From Candidatus Hydrogenedentota bacterium (GTDB lineage Bacteria; UBA8481; J006): a DNA stretch of 21,953 bases. Shown in pieces: positions 14,697-21,865 of this stretch. Position 1 is the stretch's first letter. Each line of letters opens with the position of its first letter. The stretch is from the NCBI GenBank assembly GCA_003697085.1, contig RFFU01000103.1, positions 1 to 21,953 on the forward strand. Reading direction: 5' to 3'. The notes beneath the pieces are model-generated. The model ran no database searches and was not told the DNA's origin. It worked only from the letters and a program-made list of their open reading frames with translations. The position numbers and the translations under genes are program-made.

Positions 14697-15634
14697 CCCA
14701 TCACTTCCTCGCACTCACCGGCGAAACTCCCGACTCCTTCCGGCTCCTCCTCGATCGGTCCGCCTTCTGGAAACGTTCCGTTCGCGAAGGAATGCCCGAA
14801 AGCGCGCGGTTGTCGGGACGCGGTGGGGGCGGCGCGGTGTTGGCTTTGCTCTTTCAAAAACCCTCGACGCGGACCCGCGTCTCCTTCGAGATGGCGATGC
14901 ATCATTTCGGAGGACGCGCTCTCTATCTTTCCCCCAGCGAAGTGGGACTGGGGAGCCGAGAGGCGCCCGAGGACGTGGCTCGGGTTCTCGGACGTTATGT
15001 CGACGGCATTATGGCCCGCGTCTTCCAACACGACGACCTGATCTCCCTGGCTCGCTTCAGCGGCGTTCCGGTCATCAACGGCCTCTCGGACATCGAACAT
15101 CCCTGCCAGGCGCTTGCCGATTTCCTCACGATCTTTGAACATTCAACGAAGGAACCCGCCGGCGGAACACTGACCTTCCTCGGCGACGGAAATAACGTCT
15201 GCCACTCCCTGATGATCGCCGCCGCGCTGACGGGAACACATTTCCGCTGGTGCGGGCCAAAGGGATACGAACCGCTTTCCGATTACGTCGATCGGTTCCA
15301 GGAAATCGCGGAGGAGACGAAATCCCGTTTGGAACTGACCAACGACGTCTCCGCCGCCGCCGGCAGCGACTTCCTCTATACCGACGTCTGGGCCTCGATG
15401 GGACAAGAAGACGAGGCCGAGAAGAGACGCGAGCGGTTTCGACGATATCAACTCAATGAAGACGTTCTGGAAAAATCACCCGGAGCACGGGTGCTGCATT
15501 GCCTGCCGGCCCACCGCGGCGAGGAGATCACCGACGGCGTCATCGATAATCCGAACGTCTCCGTCGTCTTCGAACAAGCCGAAAACCGCCTCTACGCTCA
15601 AATGGCGGTCCTGGAGCGCGCCTTCAGCGAATAA
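14693..15634 (+). CDS. argF: Ornithine carbamoyltransferase
   Basis: This 313-residue protein joins carbamoyl phosphate to ornithine to form citrulline. The carbamoyl-phosphate loop FQKPSTRTRVSFE (54-66, S58-T59-R60-T61-R62), the EHPCQALAD motif (135-143), DVWASMGQE (231-239) for ornithine contact and VLHCLPAHRGEEI (267-279) with catalytic Cys 270 are all intact. The GTG start at 14693 sits in a GTGA overlap with the argD stop; the in-frame ATG at 14645 lies inside argD and would add 16 unrelated residues. Together with argD it forms a two-gene arginine operon. No arginine-repressor box could be identified with confidence. Confidence 0.93.
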   Translation: MTHHFLALTGETPDSFRLLLDRSAFWKRSVREGMPESARLSGRGGGGAVLALLFQKPSTRTRVSFEMAMHHFGGRALYLSPSEVGLGSREAPEDVARVLGRYVDGIMARVFQHDDLISLARFSGVPVINGLSDIEHPCQALADFLTIFEHSTKEPAGGTLTFLGDGNNVCHSLMIAAALTGTHFRWCGPKGYEPLSDYVDRFQEIAEETKSRLELTNDVSAAAGSDFLYTDVWASMGQEDEAEKRRERFRRYQLNEDVLEKSPGARVLHCLPAHRGEEITDGVIDNPNVSVVFEQAENRLYAQMAVLERAFSE

Positions 15635-15734
15635 CGTCCTTCAGCGAAAGCAGGACCGGCCGGAAATAGGCGAGCCTTTACCGAAGCCTCTCTGGATACT
15701 TGGGCTCTCTTGTTTTGAACCCCTTTCTTGGCGT

Positions 15735-16031
15735 TTACCGTCTCTCCCGTAACCGTTGGGCCAATATCTTTCGGGCATAATACCGATTCAAAGCCCGGCT
15801 GCGGGTTTTGCGACACCTCACCAGCGTCCCCGTGGGTCGGTGGCGCAGGATCACCCCTGTTTCCGCCTTGTTCGCCCGCTGGCCGCCGCGCGTCGAGGCT
15901 GAAAAATATTTCTCCTCCAGATCCGCTTCCCGGATTCCGGCTTCTTCCATTGCCTCCTTCAACAGGGCGAATTTGCGCGGTGTTACGCCGAAGAGATTTC
16001 TCAAACCCGAAGCGTTCTTCGATACGCTCAC
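15735..16031 (-). CDS. Small GGQ release-factor-like protein (RF-1 domain family)
   Basis: This 98-residue protein keeps only the peptidyl-tRNA hydrolysis domain. GVTPRKFALLKEAMEEAGIR leads into EKYFSASTRGGQRANKAETG (40-59) with the catalytic GGQ at 49-51, then VILRHRPTGTLVRC and ALNRYYARKILAQRL. The loop reads STRGGQ instead of the usual GSGPGGQ. It matches a family of stand-alone release-factor-like proteins, related to ArfB, that may rescue stalled ribosomes; it has no stop-codon recognition domain. GTG 16031 follows the flgJ stop immediately (TGATGTG), so it is read with the flagellar genes. Biological link to flagella is unclear; co-location may be incidental. Confidence 0.8.
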   Translation of the reverse strand: MSVSKNASGLRNLFGVTPRKFALLKEAMEEAGIREADLEEKYFSASTRGGQRANKAETGVILRHRPTGTLVRCRKTRSRALNRYYARKILAQRLRERR

Positions 16032-16032
16032 A

Positions 16033-16464
16033 TCAACCGAAGGTATCGAGCCGAGGCAGGGGAACGTCGCGGCGGGCGTTCGATTCGTAGAGGTATTCGT
16101 ACATTCTGTAATTGAGATCGAAGTTCTTCTGCGAGGCGGCCGATTCCGCGTACTTCTCCAGCAGGAACGGGCGAAACGTCTCCTCCATCGGACCGCCGTC
16201 GAGCAGACCGGTCCGCTCAACCGTCTGGTCCATCTGTTTGAAGAGGAGGTTGTAGAGGAGCGAAACGAAACTGTCCGCGACCTTCTTCAGTTCCTTCTCG
16301 CGCGGGGTCGAGGCGCTCTCGTAGAGGCGCCGCGCCGCGTCCCGCGACCGAATAATGTTAACCCCCTCTTTCGTGGCCTTCGGCACGCTCGCTTCCGGAG
16401 CCGCCAGGTCGCGGATAAACCCGGCGTTCTTCGGATCGACACCCGCTCCGCGAAGATCGATCAT
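16033..16464 (-). CDS. flgJ: FlgJ-type rod-binding protein (short form, no muramidase domain)
   Basis: This 143-residue protein helps cap or assemble the flagellar rod in the periplasm. KKVADSFVSLLYNLLFKQMD (60-79) and GGPMEETFRPFLLEKYAESA (90-109) are the two helices of the rod-binding domain. Enteric FlgJ carries a second, peptidoglycan-cutting domain; here the protein stops after the first, as in many other phyla. The start overlaps the flgI stop by ATGA, and the stop is directly followed by the release-factor-like gene. Position after flgI is canonical. Confidence 0.87.
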   Translation of the reverse strand: MIDLRGAGVDPKNAGFIRDLAAPEASVPKATKEGVNIIRSRDAARRLYESASTPREKELKKVADSFVSLLYNLLFKQMDQTVERTGLLDGGPMEETFRPFLLEKYAESAASQKNFDLNYRMYEYLYESNARRDVPLPRLDTFG

Positions 16465-17654
16465 ATGAACTCCAACTCCGCGTGAAGCGCCCCCGCCTCG
16501 GCCACCGCCTGCAGCACCGCGATGATGTCGCGCGGGGTGGCACCGATGGAGTTGAGCGCGCGGACGAGGTCCTTCACCGTTCCCGTCTCGGGAAGATAGA
16601 GCGTGCTTTCTTTCCCTTCCTCGAGTTGAACCGTCGCGGCGGCAAGACCTCCGCCCGCCGGAGCGTTCGGCGCTTCCTCGCCCTTGATCGTCACCGAGAG
16701 ATTTCCGTGTGAAACGGCCACGAAGGAGATGCGGGCGTTCTCGCCGAAGACGATCGTTCCCGTCCGCTCGTTCACGATGACCTTGGCCGGAGCATCCGGT
16801 TTCAGGAGTATGTCCTCGATCGTGGCGACGAATTTCACGGGATCAGACGCATAATTTCTCGGGAGCGTGACCCGGACCCGTTCCGCATCCACGGCGTGGG
16901 CGATCGGCGGCGAGAAAGCAGCGTTGATCGCGTCGGCCAGGTGGCTCGCGGTGGCGAAATCGGGGCGGCGAAGAACCCAGGTCAACGTTCCGTCGGAAGC
17001 AACAAAGTCGCTCCGCAAGGTCTTCTCGATCGTGGCTCCCGAGGGAATCCGCCCGGTCGTCTTATGGAACGAGGCTCCGCCGGCCTGTTGCGCGGCCGCA
17101 CCTCCCAGGCCTTGCCCGAGCCCCCCGAGGCTGATCGGCCCCTGCGCGACCGCATACACCCGCCCATCGGCTCCCAACAACGGCGCCTGTAACAATATTC
17201 CGCCTTGCAGACTCTCGGCATCCCCAATCGAAGACACGGTCACGTCAAGACGGCTCCCTTCGGTTGCAAACGGCGGAAGCGTCGCCGTAACAATCACCGC
17301 CGCCATATTCTTCGGATCAACCAATCCCTGGCCACCTTGGTTTCCAAACTGCGCCAGCGTCTTGAGCCGAGCCACCTCGACCCCCAATTTTTCCAGCATC
17401 GAAACGACGGTCAGGATCGTAAACTGCGACTTGCGGGAATCCCCCGTTCCCGCCAGGCCGATCACAAGACCGTAACCAACGAGTTGGTTGTCCCTTACTC
17501 CCTCGAGCCGAGCGATGTCCTTTATTCGAACACTTGGAGCGGCATCGGCGGCCATTACGGACAAAAAGAGCGCCAGCGTTCCGATCCCGAAGAGCCTGAG
17601 GAACCTGCCGCTCGCCGTTGTCTTCCCGCGGATCGCGGGCCTTCTTCGCTTCAT
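16461..17654 (-). CDS. flgI: Flagellar P-ring protein FlgI
   Basis: This 397-residue exported protein forms the periplasmic bushing around the rod. A basic N-terminus and hydrophobic core end at about ADAAPS (36-41, Sec cleavage). The conserved start SVRIKDIARLEGVRDNQLVG and GLVIGLAGTGDS follow, then ARLKTLAQFGNQGGQGLVDP and NMAAVIVTATLPPFA. The C-terminus has TLYLPETGTVKDLVRALNSI and GATPRDIIAVLQAVAEAGAL, both hallmarks of FlgI. The start (TGATG, one-base overlap with the flgH stop) and the ATGA overlap with flgJ indicate one operon. The N-terminal extension before the signal core is a little long for the family. Confidence 0.95.
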   Translation of the reverse strand: MKRRRPAIRGKTTASGRFLRLFGIGTLALFLSVMAADAAPSVRIKDIARLEGVRDNQLVGYGLVIGLAGTGDSRKSQFTILTVVSMLEKLGVEVARLKTLAQFGNQGGQGLVDPKNMAAVIVTATLPPFATEGSRLDVTVSSIGDAESLQGGILLQAPLLGADGRVYAVAQGPISLGGLGQGLGGAAAQQAGGASFHKTTGRIPSGATIEKTLRSDFVASDGTLTWVLRRPDFATASHLADAINAAFSPPIAHAVDAERVRVTLPRNYASDPVKFVATIEDILLKPDAPAKVIVNERTGTIVFGENARISFVAVSHGNLSVTIKGEEAPNAPAGGGLAAATVQLEEGKESTLYLPETGTVKDLVRALNSIGATPRDIIAVLQAVAEAGALHAELEFI

Positions 17655-18298
17655 CAGAAAAAGAGCCCTGAGAGAAATGACACAACCCGCTCGATCAGTC
17701 CCGGCTTCTCACCGCTTCCAAAACGCAACGTGCCGTTGACCCGAATCGAGGCATCGGCGATGGCGGTGCTCGAGACGTCATTGTTCGGCCCGACGTCGGC
17801 GGGACGGACCGTCCCGTGCAACTCGATCGTCTGTTCCTCGGAATTGACGCGCATCACCTTCCGCGCCACGATCTGAAGATTTCCGTTCGGCGTGATGTTG
17901 ACGATCTCCGCCGCCACGGAGGCCGTTACGCGGACCCGGCGATCCGATTGATTGTCGGAAGTGTGTTGCGCTTCGTAATCGAGATCCATAAACGGAATGA
18001 ACCGGCCGAAAAGGTTGTGGATTCCTGCACCGTCACCGGTCGGGGCCGCCGTTCCTTGAACCTTCGTCTGCTTGTCCCGCTCCGCTTTCCACTTGTGATC
18101 CGCCGAGGTGCTCTCCTCGATCTTGATCAGAAGAATGTCACCGACCTTGAACTCCCGCCGCGACTGGAACAGACCGCTCTGATTGTCGTTCCAGAGCGAG
18201 ACCGCGCGGGCGACCTGAGCCGCTCCGAGCAGGATCGCAACCGCGCCGACGGCCGAAATGAGACTGAAACGAAAGAGAAGAAGCAATTTTCTATTCAT
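17654..18298 (-). CDS. flgH: Flagellar L-ring protein FlgH (without lipobox Cys)
   Basis: This 214-residue protein builds the outer-membrane ring. After the signal peptide comes SLWNDNQSGLFQSRREFKVG and DILLIKIEESTSADHKW, then VTASVAAEIVNITPNGNLQI and RKVMRVNSEEQTIELHGTVR, all standard FlgH blocks. The signal peptide ends LLGAAQVARAVSLW with an ARA-type Sec site and no Cys at the position where FlgH is usually lipidated, so it is probably a soluble-processed form. The ATG lies inside the last codons of flgA (8-base overlap). Confidence 0.94.
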   Translation of the reverse strand: MNRKLLLLFRFSLISAVGAVAILLGAAQVARAVSLWNDNQSGLFQSRREFKVGDILLIKIEESTSADHKWKAERDKQTKVQGTAAPTGDGAGIHNLFGRFIPFMDLDYEAQHTSDNQSDRRVRVTASVAAEIVNITPNGNLQIVARKVMRVNSEEQTIELHGTVRPADVGPNNDVSSTAIADASIRVNGTLRFGSGEKPGLIERVVSFLSGLFF

Positions 18299-19259
18299 AG
18301 GTTACCAAGACCTCCCGCGGCCCGCTGACCCGGCCGATGATGATTTTCTTCGATTCCTTGTTCCGAACGCGGATCGATTCCCCCAAACCTCCGTTCTCGA
18401 AGGCCGTTCCTTCCGCCGTCACCTCGATTCCGCCGAACCGAGCGACGAGACGGACCTTGTCTCCCCGCCGCACCAGTCTCTCGCGTTCGATCGCCGAGCT
18501 CGTCAGCGGCTTTCCCTCCAGAAGAAGCCGTCGCGCAATCCGACCGACGACCTCCGCCGAATCGTGCACCGCATCGCGCGGAAGAGAGAAACCATCCCTT
18601 CGCTCCACCCGCACGTCCGCCGCCTCGATCCGCGCCCCCTTCGCGATCGGATGAACCGGAACCACAACATTCACGATGCGCGTCGCGTGAACCGGAACGA
18701 AGAAGATCTTCTCCTCTTCCGCTCCCTCGCCGCCGACCTTCACCGTGAGCCGGACGGAGAAGTTACTCGTCACGCGTCGCGGCAACGTCACGCGGAACGA
18801 AAGCGGCCCCTCGGGAAGGATCGGCTCCTCCGGAAGCCTCGTGATCTGAAAGTGCGCTCCGGCCCCCTCCGGCCACGACGCCAACTCCCGTTCCAATACC
18901 TCACGCATCGTTTCCCTCGAAAGACGAACACCGCGCCGGATCACCGTCGGCTCCCTCCCCTCGATCCTCACCTCCCGCGGCGTGAACCCCTCCTGCAGGA
19001 CCCGCATCCGGATCGTCTCGAGCGGAATGATCCGCTGCCTCCCGGCGGGCGGCGCAAACCCCAGAACGGCTTTTTCGAGATTCCGGGAGATCACGGCGTC
19101 CGCACCGGTAATCTCCGCAACGTCTCCCAACCTCACGTACCGTCCGCTCACCTCCGCGTCGTGAGGGATGATCGTGATGGCCGTCGCCGGCGACGCGATC
19201 AAGAGAAAAAGGAGCAACGCCTGGAGAAGATTCCGTGCCGCAACGATGCTTCGTTCCAT
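18291..19259 (-). CDS. flgA: Flagellar P-ring assembly chaperone FlgA
   Basis: This 322-residue periplasmic protein is needed for P-ring polymerisation. It has a signal peptide (LLQALLLFLLIASPATA) and an N-terminal half with YVRLGDVAEITGADAV. The C-terminal SAF/ChapFlgA region starts near VVVPVHPIAKGARIEAADVR and includes GRIARRLLLEGKPL, RRGDKVRLVARFGGIEVTAE and GLGESIRVRNKESKKIIIGR. I prefer ATG 19259 because GAGGAGG (19272-19266) is six bases upstream; an in-frame GTG at 19265 would touch that site. It sits between flgG and flgH, a common order. It is longer than enteric FlgA because of the N-terminal domain. Confidence 0.92.
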   Translation of the reverse strand: MERSIVAARNLLQALLLFLLIASPATAITIIPHDAEVSGRYVRLGDVAEITGADAVISRNLEKAVLGFAPPAGRQRIIPLETIRMRVLQEGFTPREVRIEGREPTVIRRGVRLSRETMREVLERELASWPEGAGAHFQITRLPEEPILPEGPLSFRVTLPRRVTSNFSVRLTVKVGGEGAEEEKIFFVPVHATRIVNVVVPVHPIAKGARIEAADVRVERRDGFSLPRDAVHDSAEVVGRIARRLLLEGKPLTSSAIERERLVRRGDKVRLVARFGGIEVTAEGTAFENGGLGESIRVRNKESKKIIIGRVSGPREVLVTYE

Positions 19260-19294
19260 CTTCACCCTCCTCGTTCGCCTCTCCGCTTTACCGA

Positions 19295-20080
19295 CTATCG
19301 CTTCAGGTTCGTCGCCGTCTGGAGCATCGAATCCTGTGTCTGAATCGAGCGGGAATTGACCTCGTAGGCCCTCTGAGCCACGATCAGATCGATCAGTTCC
19401 TCCGCGACATTGACGTTTGAAATTTCGATAAAGCCTTGCCGTAATTGACCCGTTCCGTTCTGCCCCGGATTCCCCGTCAGAGGCGCCCCCGAGGCCGCCG
19501 TTTCGCGGAAGATGTTCGAGCCCAGGGCTTGAAGACCCGACGGATTGATGAAATTCGTCAACTGAATCTGCCCCAATTGGTTCAATGTTCCGTCCGGTAA
19601 CTGCTCTGTCACAACCCCTTCCTGATTGATCTCGATGTTGATCGCCTCCGGATCGATCGTGATCTGGGGATCGAGCAGGAAGCCCGAGTGGGTAACGATC
19701 TGCCCCTGCGAATCACGCTCGAAGGAGCCGTCCCGCGTGTACGCCTCGCTTCCGTCCGGCAGAATGATCTTGAAGAATCCGGCCCCCTCGATCGCCAGAT
19801 GAAACTGATTCTCGGTCTGCCGGAAGGAGCCCTGAGAGAAGAGGCGCTCCGTCGAAATGACCTTCGCGCCATGCCCGACCTGGACCCCCGAGGGAACCTG
19901 CGTGCCGACCGAGGACGGCGTTCCCGCCAAATGGATCGTCTGATAGAGAAGGTCCTGGAAGTGCGCCCTCACCCTCTTGAAACCGGTTGTGTTTACGTTC
20001 GCCAGATTGTTGGCGATGACATCGGTGTTGAACTGTTGGGCGGAGAGACCTGTCGCCGCCGTGTACAAGGCTCGCGTCAT
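19295..20080 (-). CDS. flgG: Flagellar distal rod protein FlgG
   Basis: This 261-residue axial protein forms the distal rod crossing the periplasm. The N-terminal MTRALYTAATGLSAQQFNTD and IANNLANVNTTGFKR and the C-terminal SNVNVAEELIDLIVAQRAYE and VNSRSIQTQDSMLQ are the coiled-coil motifs shared by rod/hook proteins. Length (about 260) and the central GSFRQTENQFHLAIEGAGFF segment fit FlgG rather than FlgF. ATG 20080 follows AGGAG at about ten bases. No flgF precedes it; the upstream 860 bp are repeats. It is the first gene of the minus-strand flagellar run, with a 35-bp gap before flgA. Confidence 0.95.
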   Translation of the reverse strand: MTRALYTAATGLSAQQFNTDVIANNLANVNTTGFKRVRAHFQDLLYQTIHLAGTPSSVGTQVPSGVQVGHGAKVISTERLFSQGSFRQTENQFHLAIEGAGFFKIILPDGSEAYTRDGSFERDSQGQIVTHSGFLLDPQITIDPEAINIEINQEGVVTEQLPDGTLNQLGQIQLTNFINPSGLQALGSNIFRETAASGAPLTGNPGQNGTGQLRQGFIEISNVNVAEELIDLIVAQRAYEVNSRSIQTQDSMLQTATNLKR

Positions 20081-20106
20081 AATACCACACTCCTGTATCT
20101 ATGATA

Positions 20107-20160
20107 CGGCGCCTCGGTCGATCGGCGCCGCCGTGAGCCTCTCCGTGACAGAAACGGCGG
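20107..20160. promoter_or_regulatory. Two hairpins upstream of flgG
   Basis: CGGCGCC-tcggtcgatc-GGCGCCG (20107-20130) has a perfect 7-bp stem, and CCGCCGT/ACGGCGG (20128-20134 with 20154-20160) forms a second, mutually exclusive stem. They lie 27-80 bp upstream of the flgG ATG. No convincing sigma-28 or sigma-54 promoter is seen. They may form a leader structure or end transcription entering from outside. Confidence 0.35.
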
Positions 20161-20229
20161 AGTCCGGCTCAGTCCCTTAACCTATCGGCAACTTTCGTCC
20201 AACCTTGACCTTGTTTTTCCCATCTTTGC

Positions 20230-20357
20230 GCAACTTTCCAAGGGGGGATGGCAAAGGAAAAAAGGCAAAGGGGAAAAGGTAAAGGGTAAGCGCAAGGGCA
20301 AAGGCAAGGACAAGAAAAAGGAAATGGGGAAGGGAAACGAAAAAGGGAACGGGAAGC
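20230..20357 (+). repeat. Purine-rich low-complexity tract
   Basis: About 130 bp on the plus strand are almost only A and G with degenerate GGCAAAG/GGGAAAA units. There is no coding character, and it contrasts with the balanced GC-rich surroundings. It directly precedes the hairpin repeat cluster. Confidence 0.6.
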
Positions 20358-20370
20358 AGGTCCTGGAAGC

Positions 20371-20496
20371 GCAGGCATCCTGCCTGCAGCAAGACCCGCA
20401 AGGAGCACCATCCCTGGGACCACAGGCATCTTGCCTGCAAGAATGGGGCGCAGGTTCCCTAACCTGCGGGATGGAGCGCAGGTTCTCCAACCTGCG
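20371..20496. repeat. Cluster of four short hairpin repeats (GCAGGCA/TGCCTGC family)
   Basis: There are four perfect stem-loops in 126 bp: GCAGGCA-tcc-TGCCTGC (20371-20387), CAGGCA-tct-TGCCTG (20423-20437), CGCAGGTT-ccct-AACCTGCG (20449-20468) and CGCAGGTT-ctcc-AACCTGCG (20477-20496). Members occur elsewhere in the window at 9784-9800, 9828-9844, 20785-20802 and 21846-21865. Spacing is irregular, so it is not a CRISPR array. Confidence 0.75.
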
Positions 20497-20555
20497 GGGG
20501 GCGAATCCTGCACTCGTGGGGGATTCCTCGTCGGGCGGCGCTCCGCACCGCCTCA

Positions 20556-20643
20556 CTCGGAATGACAAGTATGGTGTCGGACTTCGCCCGCCTTGAAATG
20601 ACACCAGGGGGGGAGCGAAGCGACTCATAGGTGTCATGCCGAG
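20556..20643. repeat. MITE-like inverted repeat
   Basis: The outer arms CTCGGAATGACA (20556-20567) and TGTCATGCCGAG (20632-20643) match at 11 of 12 positions, and an inner pair ATGACACC (20598-20605) and GGTGTCAT (20630-20637) matches perfectly. The 88-bp palindromic unit contains no gene and resembles short non-autonomous repeats. Confidence 0.55.
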
Positions 20644-20710
20644 TTCTCCGAACGGCGAACGAGGGATCCCCTCCGCGTGGAATCCTGCGCAGGGCGGGGC
20701 GCGCCAACGG

Positions 20711-20756
20711 GTAGGGCGACCGGCCGGTCGGAGGGCGACCAGCCGGTCGCCCCTAC
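20711..20756. repeat. Long GC-rich palindromic repeat
   Basis: GTAGGGCGACCGGC (20711-20724) pairs with GCCGGTCGCCCCTAC (20742-20756) with a one-base bulge. An inner copy of GGGCGACC lies in the loop. This is a REP-like intergenic palindrome of the GGGCGACCGGC type. Confidence 0.65.
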
Positions 20757-20784
20757 GGAAGACGTCGGAGGTGGCAGGTCCCGC

Positions 20785-20843
20785 TTGCCTGCGGGCAGGC
20801 AAACCCGCGCCCCCAGCAGAAGGAATCCCGTACGCGCGGGATT
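20785..20843. repeat. Two further intergenic hairpins
   Basis: TTGCCTG-cggg-CAGGCAA (20785-20802) belongs to the GCAGGCA family. AATCCCG-tacgcg-CGGGATT (20824-20843) is an independent 7-bp stem. The rest of 20644-20945 shows no gene; frames there run through the palindromes on both strands. Confidence 0.55.
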
Positions 20844-20945
20844 GTAACTCGAACACCGGCCCAACGGGACCGGCTTCTTGGTCACACCGCCCCTACGGGG
20901 GAAGAGACGCACGATTTGTTGCAATAAGTGTTGCTTTCGAATATC

Positions 20946-21783
20946 ATGATAATCGAAAATCATACTTTCATCTTTATCCTGCCGCCAATGCTTCCCCGGC
21001 CGGGGCAGAAACTCGGCGTTTCTCTGGGGCCCCCGCCAGACGGGAAAGACAACGCTCCTCCAGGTGCTCTTTCCTCGTGCGCCCTTCTACGACCTTCTGA
21101 GGCCGGACGAGTACGAACGGCTCGCCCGCAACCCCCATCTCCTTCGCGAGGAGATTGCGGCCGAGGGGCTCGTCCGGAACCTGCCCGCCTTCGGGCGGTT
21201 CCTCGAGGCGGCGGCCTTCTCGAACGGCGGGATCGTCAACTCCGCCGCAATCGCCCGGGAGTGCGGCGTAAGTGCCCCCACCGTCCGGCAGTACTTCGAG
21301 ATTCTTTCCGACACCCTCGTCGGCCGGTTCCTCCCCGCCTTCCGAAGGCGGCCGAAGCGGCGCGTCATCCTCGCGCCGAAGTTCTACTTCTTCGACCTTT
21401 CGCTCGCCAATCATTTTCTCCGGCGCAGCGCCATCCGCGCCCGCTCGGAGTCCTTCGGGCACGCCTTCGAGCATCTTCTCTTCCAGGAACTCTCCGCCCA
21501 CCGGCATTACTCGGGCCTCGAGTACGACCTCGCCTACTGGAGGACCGCCTCGGGCTACGAGGTGGACTTCATTCTCGGCGCGGGCGAGGTCGCGATCGAG
21601 GTGAAGGGGCGTCCGGCGCATTCCGGCGACACGCGGGGGCTTTCGGCCTTTCTCGAAGAGCAACCGAAGGCCCGAGCGTTCATCGTCTCGACCGACCCTC
21701 GGCCGCGCCGGATGGGAAAGATCACCGTCCTTCCGTGGCGGCTCTTTCTCGATCGGCTCTGGTGTAACAAGATCGTTCGGTGA
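20946..21783 (+). pseudogene. Decayed AAA ATPase with DUF4143 C-terminal domain
   Basis: The 3' part (from about 21064 to TGA 21783) encodes the DUF4143 module: GLVRNLPAFGRFLEAAAFSN, ECGVSAPTVRQYFEIL, PKFYFFDLSLANHFL, YWRTASGYEVDFILG and VAIEVKG. The same frame extends upstream to a Walker A motif (FLWGPRQTGKTTLLQ, 21019-21063) but meets stops at 20947-20952 with no start codon. A start-like MIIENHTFIFILPPMLPR lies in another frame (ATG 20946), so one indel near 20998-21010 is implied. The ATPase core (Walker B, sensors, about 130 residues in intact relatives) is absent: ARNPHLLREEI is joined straight to AAEGLVRN. The gene is almost certainly non-functional. Intact relatives are cytoplasmic ATPases of unclear role. 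Confidence 0.85.
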
Positions 21784-21845
21784 CGGCATTGGCGACGAGG
21801 CGGCGCGCGCACGCCGATCGACCTCGGGGGCGGTGACGACCGGGA

Positions 21846-21865
21846 CGCAGACTAGAGAGTCTGCG
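21846..21865. repeat. Hairpin repeat in the terminal spacer
   Basis: CGCAGACT-agag-AGTCTGCG is a perfect 8-bp stem with a 4-base loop, the same layout as the hairpins at 20449 and 20477. The rest of 21784-21953 shows no gene. Confidence 0.6.

Noticed and set aside
13422-15142. Long minus-strand frames opposite argD and argF
   Set aside because: Both are antisense to unmistakable enzymes and have Arg/Gly-rich composition without motifs.
20371-20496. Possible CRISPR array
   Set aside because: Repeats are short palindromes with different stems and irregular spacing. There is no repeat-spacer regularity and no cas gene.
20182-20856. 224-codon minus-strand frame in the repeat field
   Set aside because: It runs through hairpins, the purine tract and palindromes, producing low-complexity Phe/Pro-rich sequence. 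It is not a gene.
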